Positions 38,501 to 48,262 of a DNA stretch of 64,000 nt are shown here, piece by piece. Under the pieces are notes generated by a model that was not told where the DNA came from, did not search any database, and saw nothing but the letters and a program-made list of their open reading frames with translations. The DNA is from Cricetomys ansorgei (Eukaryota > Chordata > Mammalia > Rodentia > Nesomyidae): contig JAMJFZ010002475.1 in NCBI GenBank assembly GCA_026225945.1, positions 1,482,501 through 1,546,500 of the forward strand, given 5' to 3'. Position 1 is the first letter of the stretch. Each line of letters opens with the position of its first letter. A program made the position numbers and the translations under genes.

Positions 38501-41500
38501 ATATCCGAGTTACAGACGCTCCTTGGACACGCACCCGCGTGGGAATATATGGAGAAAACGCCCTGTTCACACGCAAGGGAGTTTTACTCAGCCATAAAGA
38601 ATGAAATCACATGATCTGCAGGAAAATGGATGGGTTTCTAAATTGTGATATCGAGCAAAATAACCAGGACTCAGCACGGAAAACATGTCTTCTCTTGGGT
38701 GAAGACTCTAGGTTTGAGTGGATGTCCTACAGACAGATGACATGAAGTCAGAAGGCAACTGTGGGGAGGGACCTCAGAGGCGAGCCTGCGCGGCCCACAG
38801 ACTGCAGAGCTAGGTGTGGCCAGCAGGGGGCGCCGGCGGGCAAGGGAGACGCGCCGGGAAGCAGCCGCAGCTGCAGGCAACAGGAGACACTTGTCCAAGC
38901 ACCAGCTTTGCACTACTGTCCGTGTGCAAGGGGTCATGTGAGCATCGTATGGAATGTTCAGAACGTCCTTTGAGAGACATTCCTGCTTTAGAGAAGAGAA
39001 ACAGGAGACTCACAAAGGTCAAACACAGCAAACTAAGTAGCGATTCAAATCTTGAGGCGGCTACGGAGCCTCCTGAGTCCCGCTAACCACACACTTTCTA
39101 AATGCCTTTAGCTTTATGTTAATTATGCGGGTATATGTTTGCCTGCATGTGTGTGTGTGCAATATGTGCATGCAGGTTAGAAGACAGTGCTATTTCTCCC
39201 GGAACTGGCGCTCTAGATGGTTGTGAGCCACCGCGTGGCTGCTGGGAACTGAACCCGTGTCCTCTGCAAGAGCAATGAATGTTCTTCGTCACGGAGCCAA
39301 CACTGTGATTTCTTATTTTGAAACTAAACTTGAAAATACATCCTCAGCCTCCCTGAAGTCGTCACCGGATTGCCGCACTGCTGTGTTGCGTTTTCCTGGC
39401 AGGTGATCGTACAGCGCTGCTTATGTGGCAAGAACATGTCCCACGTGAAGGCCGCCTGCATCCTCTGTGGCTACCTGAAGCTGCTGCCCATGTTCCTCAT
39501 AGTGATGCCCGGCATGATCAGCCGCATCCTGTACACAGGCAAGCCGTGAGCGCATGCGTGCTCTCCTCCTGTGCTCGGTGTCTGGGGTTTTCAGGTTAAG
39601 GAAATCCCTGACAGATTAGAATTGTAGTCGGAGGGGGCACTTCTGAGAAATTGCGCAGGGGCAGGAACACTGGCAAATCGGGCACTCCTTCTGTGTCACT
39701 CTCCTGCGTGCTGCCTGTCCCCCTGCAGATGTCTGCAACCGCGGATCCGGGCCCCTCGGGTGGGTGTAAAGTAAGACAGCCCAGAAGTGGATTGGGTGGC
39801 GAGGTGTAACTGAGCACGGATGAGTTAGGGGAGCCGTCGTGATTGGGTGCGGCAATGCCTTTGCGCAAGAAGGTCTTGGAGATGCCCGCTCACATCTTGG
39901 TCCCTGAGAGATCTTCAACACTGAATCCCTTTACAATGTTTTGGGGAGATTGATTTCTGAGTTGGGTGAGAATTCCCAAGTCAAATGAGAAAAACCACTG
40001 GTGAAGTTTTTTCTTTTAAAAACTTCCTTTTCATTCATTATGAGAAGTTAAAGAAATACAGCCAATCCTTCCTGATGAATGGAAGACACATCTCTATGGC
40101 CACCACACAGCATCCACGTCTTCTCAAGGAGGCATAACTATACCAAATCCAGGGTCCGGTGTCCAGTTTCTAGGCAAATACATCTTCTCCCGTCCGCCGT
40201 CTTGCGTCTCATCTCTGTCCTGCACTTGCAGGTTGTACTTAGTTGAGTCCTGCTCACTGAACTGTCTCTCCTCAGATAAGGTGGCCTGCGTGGTACCCTC
40301 TGAGTGCGTGAAACAGTGCGGCATTGAAGTTGGCTGCACCAACTATGCCTACCCTACGCTAGTGCTGGAGCTGATGCCTGATGGTTAGTAAACACCCATA
40401 CCATGTCTCAGAGGGACATGGGCCATGAGGAAGGACTGCTGGGGGGGGGCCCTAGTAACCCTTCCGTTAATTCGGTGCTATTCATCAGATACTTGAGAAT
40501 CAGTTCCAGTCTACCAGCCACACGCTGGCTGGGTCTGGAGATGTCAGCGGGGAGCTGATTTCTGTCAGAAGAGTACTGTTTAGGGTGAATACTCTGCCAA
40601 CTCACTAACATGTAAGCGGTTTGTTAGCCAAGGTTGTCATGCTGCAAATGTGCAAACTCAGAAGGCCAGAGTTAACTTTTACCATGGCATCTTTAGAACG
40701 ATATCTCTCCGTCTACATGCTTCATACCTACGTGAATACCATTTTCCAGGCATGGCTTTGGATCTCATAATATACATAAATGACGTGAGCACAACTGCCT
40801 TACACTTTTGAACTTTGTGGTAGTTCTGCAGTATAGAGAAGAGACTGCACCTGTGAGGTTCTGGTTGTTAGAATTTCAGAAACTGACCATAGCTATGGGA
40901 GCATAAATAGAGCAGGTACCGCGCTGACAAATCACCAAGCGGTCTGGGTCTCGGCTGACACCTTTGTGACATTTCTCCTCCCCGACATACATAGGCTTAC
41001 TGTAAATAAAGGAAATATTACCTCAAAACTCAAAGCAGCGTGCATGCCCTCCTACCCTGCACTGGGAGGCCCGGAGCCACTACTAACGGGTGTTATGGAC
41101 TGAAGTGTGCAACTCCCAGAATGACTCAAAACCATCAGCTTTGCCCACAAAAGCTTTGCAGCAACATCACCTATCAGGACTCTCCTTCTCCAATTCTCAA
41201 AGTCTTCCAGAAGCCAAGAGTTTCTCATCCAAAAAAGATGGTCCTGGATTATGTCCCGTCTTCCATAATAGGGTCCAACACATGTCCTTTAAGTAAACAT
41301 CTAGCACTAAACTAATACTAAGTAAACCTGAGCAATGAAGCCCAGAAAAAAATGTTGGTATTCTAAATCTAGATAGTAACATTTCATAAGCTAATTTTAA
41401 ACCATGGTCACTAATCAGCCATGTGGTATATATATATAGTTTTTGTTTGCTTTTTCACGACAGGGTTTCCCTGTTGTAATGCTGGCTGTCCTGGAACTCA

Positions 41501-44500
41501 CTCTGCAAGCCAAACTGGCCTCGAACTCAGAGATCCACCTGCCTCTGCCTCCCGAGTGCTGGGATTACAGGCGTGCCCCACCACCACCCAGCTGATAGCT
41601 TTATATTTTTTAAATTAAATCTCAGATTAAAAGTCAAGGGTTTTACTACCACTTTTACTACCACGGCTAATTGATTAAACCTTGTTATAAATAATCTGTA
41701 ACAATGCATCCACTTTATGTTAATAACCACAGTATCCAACATGTTTTGAAGCTTTACTGTGTTTCAATAACTTTCTAAACCTTTTGTGTGCTCCAACTGG
41801 TTAAATTTCAAAGAACCTTTAAAAATTCAATGATGATGTAATAGGTAATTAGATTAGCTAATAACTCTGTGACAGTTTTATCTTTGAATGGCTCTTTGAT
41901 GGAGCAAACCACTCACAAACCATGACATCGCATCTAACCAGAGCTTGCCCCCTCTTCTGTCCCCAGGACTGCGAGGCCTGATGCTGTCAGCCATGTTGGC
42001 CTCTCTCATGAGCTCCCTGACCTCCATCTTCAACAGCGCCAGCACCCTCTTCACCATGGACCTCTACACCAAGATGCGGAAGAAGGCGTCAGAGAGAGAG
42101 CTCATGATAGCCGGACGGTGAGGGAACCTGGTGTCTGCATAGGACTCCTCTGGGGAGGTTGGGTGTAGCCAGGAGCTACAGACCCCTGGTCTTCGGATTC
42201 AGTGAAACTAAAACTGGAGTTCTCCCGCGGGGCAGAAGCATTGGGGAATGTTTGACTCCACCTTTCTCTTTATAGACACAGAATGATAGCCATGCTTCTG
42301 AATGAAGTAGATTCCTTTTTCAGACTTCCACACTGTAAGTCTGATGTGGCAGCTGAATGTGCTTCCTTTAACAGTTAGTAGGCGCACCACACGGAAACGA
42401 GCAATCACCTCATCCACACACGTACACAGAGAAGTTTACCGCCTGCACTCACTAAAGGCTGAGCCATGTTCAACAGAGACAGACCCCCAAAAAGAGATAA
42501 AGTCCAAGAGGCTGTTTGGAGAGTTGTGTTACCCCAGGGGACCCTGAGCGGGCTGGGGGCCCTGAAGACAGTGAGGTGGAAGGAGAGGAGGAGAAACCAT
42601 AGCTGATAGGGCACCTTTTCTTCTTTTAGCTTTCAAGCAGATTCAATATTGAGACATATTTTTAAATTAATATTTATTTTAAATAAAATATAAAAACACA
42701 ATTACCCCTCCTTTTTCTCACACAACCCTTCCCATATCTCCCCTTCCAATCCCTTTTAAGTCCTCCCACACATCTTTTCAAATTCATGGCCTCTTTCAGA
42801 TTATTAGAGAGATAGAGGGAGAGAGAGAAGGAGGAGGAGAAGAGAAAGAAGGAGAGTGTTAGGGAAGAGAGAGAGAAAGAGAGGAAGGAGGAGGAGGGAG
42901 AGAGGGAGAGAAGGATGGAGAGAGGGAAAGAAGGAGGGAGGGAGAGAGAGGAAGAGAGAGGAAGAGAGAGATTCAGCCTCCCAGCCTCCTGAGCCTATTT
43001 CGTGACATATTTATTTATATAATTTTAGGTCTGACCACTTGGTATTAGACAGCCAATTAGGGCACTCATTCCTGGGGAAGACTAAGTTCCCCTCCCAGCC
43101 TTAGTTGCTTACAGCTCTCGGGTGTGGGCACCCGTGATCCCCGCGCCCCTTCTACATCGGCACATCCATTGGTGTCGTCACTGTTCATTCGTTTAGGGCA
43201 GCAGTCATGGTATGGCTTCCCCGTCATGCCTAGGAGACACGATCTCACAGAGGCTTTTCTGGTCCTCTGGCTCTCATCATCTTTCTACTGAGCCTTAGGT
43301 GCAGGAGTTGTGTTGTAGATGGATCCGGGGGGGATCAGCTACACCCCCCCACCCCACCCCCGAGATCACTTACATCTGTCGACAGACAGGTTACAACTTT
43401 GGTCAACAATGTAGTCGTATCAGCAGGGAGGAGCATGGGAGAGGGACGAAACTCAAGCTTAGCGAGGTAGCCAAGAGGAACGAAGCGGGCTCACGTACCC
43501 AGAGCAGCCACCCAACACGTGGTAGAAAACGCTGGAGCTGGGGGAGCTGCAGGGTCACCTGATTTGTTTCCCGACAACAGCAAGGACCGTGGTGCGGAGA
43601 GCTGGTTGAAACTTCGGTGCCGTAGGAGTCACTAGACTTCGTGTTACTTGTCTCTCCGGTATTGGTGAGATGAGAGCAGTTTGTGAAGCTTAGGTGAAAC
43701 GCTCGCTCCCCGCCCCTCGCCCCCCGCCCCCCGCCGAGCTCTCGGGGTCCCGTCCACCCCAACCGCACATTTGCTCAGGAGAACACACCGTCTAGTAAAT
43801 TGCTTGTTCACGATGACTTCAGACACTAGGGTTTCAAACAGCCAGTCATCGCCCGTGGACCAGCTACTTCTGATAACTTTTTACCTCTTACCGGTGTTTT
43901 CAAAAATTCGTTTTACTTGTTGAAATACTCAAGTTAGAAAGTGCATGATACCAACCCAGAGATGGTGGTGTACGCCTTTAATCCCAGCACTAGGGAGGCA
44001 GAGGCAGGCCGAGCTCTGTGAGTTCAATACCAGCCTGGTCTACAGAGTGAGCTCCAGGACAGCCGGAGCTACACAGAGAAACCCTGTCTCAAAAAACCCA
44101 AAACAAGCAAGAAAGAAAGGAAGGGGAAAAAAAAGAAAAGTAATGTTATCATTTCTTGCCATGCCATAAACAGCATCCTGAGATGTTTGATATTTTTATG
44201 TATTTATTTGTTTGTTTATTCATTTACTTATTTATTTATTTTGTTTTTTTCGAGACAAGGTTTCCTTGTTGCAACCCTGGCTGTCCTGGAACTCCGTAGA
44301 CCAAGCTGGCCTCGAACTCACAGAGATCCACCTGCCTCTGCCTCCCGAGTGCTGGCGTGCACCACTACCGGCCAGCAAATGTTTGATATTTTAATTCTAA
44401 TCTATGTAAATTGACTCAGCTTACCTCAGTCTAGGAAAAAGATGAATCTGCTTTGTTTATCATATGAATTACTAGTGATGGAGAGAAATAGTCTAGTGCT

Positions 44501-45806
44501 TATTTCGGACGGGTGTACAGATTGAAAAGTACTAGTCGCTGCAATTTTCAGAGTTGATCTCATGAATAGTTAGCTGTTAAACTATCTTTTAGTGTTAAAG
44601 TATCTTTCGATCGCTTGATAAGAGTCCATCGTTGAATTTTCCAATGTTCTTTATTAATCACAAGCCATGTCTTATCTCAGGGAATTCAATACCCGGCGGC
44701 TCGGCAGAGACTTCATCTTTCTTCCCAAATCCTCTCTTTCAAAAAACCTCTTTTGCCTTAGCCCTTTTAACTCCCCCCACCCCCTCTATACTTCCAGGCC
44801 TTCATTACAACACAATGATCCTAGGCTGGGGGTGATCAGAGTCTTTGCTCTGACCTGCTCCTGACCTGCTGTGACCGGTCACTTTCAATTGTCTATCTGT
44901 TGGGATCTCAAGGCTAGCACAAGGGTGTGACTAGGTAGGAAGCAAGGCCTGCACTGCTGCAAGGCATCTGGCTTCCCAGCTGCAAGGCATCGAAGCCCTT
45001 TTACAAACCAAGACAGCACAGCATAGTCAAATATCCCACAGCAGTTAGCTAATCTCCCAAATAACACTAGTGCGGCTTATTATTGAGAAGACGTTTATTC
45101 ACTGACATTTTACTGCCAGGTAAAATCCTTAGGCATGGCGTAGTTCCATGCAAGGTGAAGCAGCCTTCCTTTGTTTGGGTAGCCAATAAAAGAACAAAAG
45201 AATAACTTCAGGGCAGTGGAGGCAGACACAATGCTTTGGTTTAATCTTTAAGTCACCGTGTTTTCCTGGCAGGCTATTTGCCGTTGTTCTAATCGTCATC
45301 AGCATCCTGTGGGTGCCAGTGATGCAGGCCTCACAGAACGGACAGCTATTCCACTACGTGGGATCATTTGCCAGCTACATCGGGCCTCCGATTGGGGCCC
45401 TCTTCCTACTTGCCGTCCTCTGTAAAAGGATCAATGAGCAGGTAAGTGAAAATTCTTTGGCAAGAATGAGGCAAAAATCAGAACTTCTGCTGGGACAGGA
45501 AAAGACATCCTCTGACTCAAGCATGGTGGCCCGCACCTATAGTTAGTTCCCCAGATACTTAGGATCTTGCGTCAGGAAGGCTTCTTGAATCCAGAAGTTC
45601 AAGACCAACCTGGGCAACATAGGGACACCCCATCTCAAAAATAACACATTCTTTCCAACCTGTGTCTATTGCTTAAGGTCCATTTCAACCTCAGTGGTGA
45701 TAAGCCGTGATTTACAATCCTCACAAAACTATGTGACCACGCAGTGCACACGCGTATTAAACTCTTAGCACTGTTTGCAAATTACATACATCTGTTGTAA
45801 AGTACT

Positions 45807-45845
<39 letters not shown>

Positions 45846-48231
45846 TCAAGACAGGCTTCAAGGTCTAGTCATAGTTCTACCATATAATAGTATTGACATC
45901 GAATAAACCACACAATTCTGTAATACAAAAACAGGTATACTACCTGCCTTCTGTGAGTGCTGACAGAGTAGAAACACAAGATATCTAAAGTGTTTACAAG
46001 AAAAATCTACCACACTAGCACTAACCCAAATATGTTAAATTCTATGATTCTATAAATAATAGATCCTTGTAGGCCATTATCTTAATCCACTAACTGTTCC
46101 CGAGTGGTAGTCCTGTAATACAATCTTCAGGTAAGGAACAGGGTCTGTTTTGCCTGCCTTGTCTTACTTGAGTAGGGTTTGGGATTCAGAAGCAGTCTCC
46201 CGCAGTCTAAAGCTCATATTCCCAAACCTCACGCAACGCTAGTTTCTGGGAGCACGTGTTTCCAACACCATCAATCTCTGAGAGGAAAAAAAGCTTCGAC
46301 CTGCCAAGAGTTTAGTAGAATCTGCAAACATGCCTATTATCCGCCCTGAAAATTATGTAAGTCACAGATCTGCTTATTCAATAAAATAAGCAGCAAGTGT
46401 TTAAATCTATAGATTAAAAAACAGAAGTGAAGAAAACCTCGGCTTTGGTTAGAGCAGACAGCAGTGTTCTGGGGTTCAAAAAATCAAAATGTTATGTCAA
46501 AGATATCAAGTAATCATGTAATCAAGTAATTATGATCATTCTGTAATACGCACATCATAATATAAGCCTGTAAGTGTATACCAGTATCTTGTCAAATAGA
46601 AAGCCGTGCCCACGGAGAGCCGGAGAGCTGGCTCAGCAGGTAAGAGCACTTGCTGCTCTTGCAGAGGACCTGGGTCTGGTTTCCGGCCCCCACACTTGGC
46701 AGCTCTCAACTAACTGCCTGTCACTGTCGGTTCAGGGGACCTAGCTCCCTCTTCTGGCCTCTGCGGGTACTTCACGCACGTGGTGCGCACACAGATAACC
46801 AGGCACACGTGCACACACACAAATCCAAATGAATAGGTTACAGTTCTCTGGTGTCTGAGAAACAAGGGCAGCGACACCCCACTAGTAAAGGCACATCTGC
46901 GACTTTCTTTGCCGTGGAAATCTGTCCCCGTGGTTTGCCTTACTTTTCCTCGACGGACGGGTGGGCAGGGCGCTAACCGTGCTTACTCCGATGATCTTGT
47001 GTTTTCTACGCATTGATTTCACGCTTCTTTTTACTTTTCAGGGAGCGTTCTGGGGACTAATGGTCGGACTCGTGATGGGACTTATTCGTATGATCACGGA
47101 GTTTGCATATGGGACAGGGAGTTGCTTGGCTCCCAGTGACTGTCCAAAGATTATCTGTGGAGTACACTACATGTACTTTGCCATCATTCTGTTTTTCGTG
47201 TCCATATTAGTAATCCTGGGAGTCTCCTTCCTAACGAAACCCATTCCCGACGTACACGTGAGTAATGTGATGACTCCATGTTTGTTTAAAATTTTCTTCC
47301 CGACACTGCTGGCTACTATACAGGCTTAGGTGAGGGAATCATTGTTAACACGAGAGCTAGAAACACCTGAAGATAGCATTATATACTTATCCAACTAAAT
47401 GACAGCTTCGTACCTTAGGAAGTGAACTAGGACGTCAAAATCTTCATAGTGCAGCTGGGAGGTAGCTCTACGACACTGTTACAGGGTCAGAGTTAGAGAT
47501 GACAGCGTCTGGTGCTGGGAGGAGACTAGGAAACACCTGAGGGCAGGAGAGGCACCTGGGCTGGGCGAGAGACAGACGTGCACGCAGTAACAGGACCAAT
47601 CGGAACACGGAAAATATGATATTCCTTTCCGTCATTTGAAATGGCCAAAGAAATACGAATAATGTCCAGTGTCGGTGAGAAAGCGGGAACACTCCCACAG
47701 TCCACAGTTGTTGGTGAATATGTGAACATTATGATCTTTAAGGGGACAATTTGCAGTTGCCAAATTTTAAATTCTTATACCTACAAATAAAAAAAATTAT
47801 ACTTTTAAATATATTTACAAGTAAAAGTATATGCACAAGTAGGAGAAATGTAAGTATTTTCTATGCAAAAGTTTCTAATGGAAAAAAAGGAACAATACAG
47901 ATTTTTATCACTGAGGGAGAAAGAATGCAGTGAGGAAGCACTGGTACCTGTATAAATGTTCAAAGCATGGTTGCACCAGGAAAAAGACATGCGGAATATT
48001 ACATCCCCCTGTACTATCATTTTTGGAATAGAATACATTTAGAAATAAATGAATTTGTGTACCCATAGGGAAAAAAACCTTAAAACATTTGAATCTGAGC
48101 TGGGTGTGTGACACACACCTTTGCTCCCAGCACTCAGGAGGTAGAGGCAGGCTGGAGGCTAGCCTGGTCTACATAGTGAGTTCCAGAACATCGAAAGCCA
48201 CATAGTGAAGCCCTGTCTCAAAATAAATAAA

Positions 48232-48262
<31 letters not shown>

